A stretch of 64,000 nucleotides of DNA from Anaerolineae bacterium (GTDB taxonomy: Bacteria; Chloroflexota; Anaerolineae; 4572-78; J111). The stretch covers positions 84,922-148,921 of the forward strand of contig JAKLJP010000023.1 in assembly GCA_023151115.1 (NCBI GenBank), in the 5' to 3' direction. Of this stretch, positions 63,965-64,000 are shown piece after piece. Position numbers and translations under genes: made by a program. The notes beneath the pieces are model-generated. The model saw only the letters and a program-made list of their open reading frames with translations. It ran no database searches and was not told where the DNA came from. Position 1 is the stretch's first letter. Every line of letters starts with the position of its first letter.

Positions 63965-64000
63965 AGGGTAAAATCCACGAAGGACACAAAGAAACACAAA
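63965..64000. repeat. Start of a CACGAAGGACACAAAG-type repeat
   Basis: CCACGAAGGACACAAAGAAA with loose 7-9 base periodicity runs off the right edge. It resembles the repeat block at 2211-2400. Confidence 0.6.

Overview
The window looks like chromosomal DNA of a Chloroflexota bacterium (Anaerolineae/Caldilineae-like), about 55% GC. The reasons are the gene content (sensor kinases fused to AraC domains, an XRE-STAND-TPR regulator, BMP-type nucleoside transporter, two membrane pyrophosphatases, many carbohydrate ABC and glycoside hydrolase genes) and the very heavy load of short palindromic intergenic repeats. This placement is inference from content. No rRNA, tRNA, CRISPR array or prophage was seen.

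Layout. 0-15.5 kb: an alpha-galactoside utilisation region on the + strand: hybrid kinase with an AraC output domain (5' end outside the window), a receiver-only protein, two sugar permeases and a binding lipoprotein, an FG-GAP/ASPIC lipoprotein, GNAT and membrane proteins, GH36 alpha-galactosidase, galT and a GH4 alpha-galactosidase. 15.5-18.8 kb (-): amidohydrolase and two SDR oxidoreductases. 18.8-20.2 kb: a decay zone with a DUF7668-like pseudogene split by a small transposon-like element, and a transposase relic. 20.2-30.5 kb: a repeat-rich stress protein, a glycosyltransferase fused to UDP-galactopyranose mutase, two frameshifted family 1-like glycosidases and a GH2 enzyme. 30.6-35.4 kb: two small secreted-peptide-like genes divergent from an XRE-STAND-TPR regulator, then a DUF892 and a BON-domain stress gene. 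35.5-41.4 kb (-): a nucleoside ABC transporter with a PucG/AGXT-like aminotransferase. 41.5-42.1 kb: GH127 and formylmethanofuran-dehydrogenase relics. 42.3-50.1 kb: subtilase lipoprotein, LLM oxidoreductase, lysine 2,3-aminomutase with a divergent Lrp/AsnC regulator, AI-2E and DedA membrane proteins. 50.2-59.0 kb: a divergent pair of membrane pyrophosphatases (one K+-dependent type, one K+-independent type) followed by a KimA-like K+ transporter with two RCK/TrkA subunits. 59.1-64 kb: topA, an SRPBCC gene with a mug relic, an acetyltransferase and a small unknown gene.

The most unusual feature is the repeat landscape. Two classes are visible. (1) Palindromes whose arms are tandem 7- or 8-mers: P7a (AATCTCY), P7b (GCGTNTT), P8a (CCAACCTT) and P8b (GAGGAGGC). 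They usually sit just after stop codons, but P8a/P8b-type tracts also lie in frame inside a regulator and topA. (2) Hairpin-rich miniature elements with terminal inverted repeats, three of them with 8-10 bp direct flanking duplications. One sits exactly on the GH36 stop codon and one splits a gene whose C-terminus can be rebuilt by removing the element.
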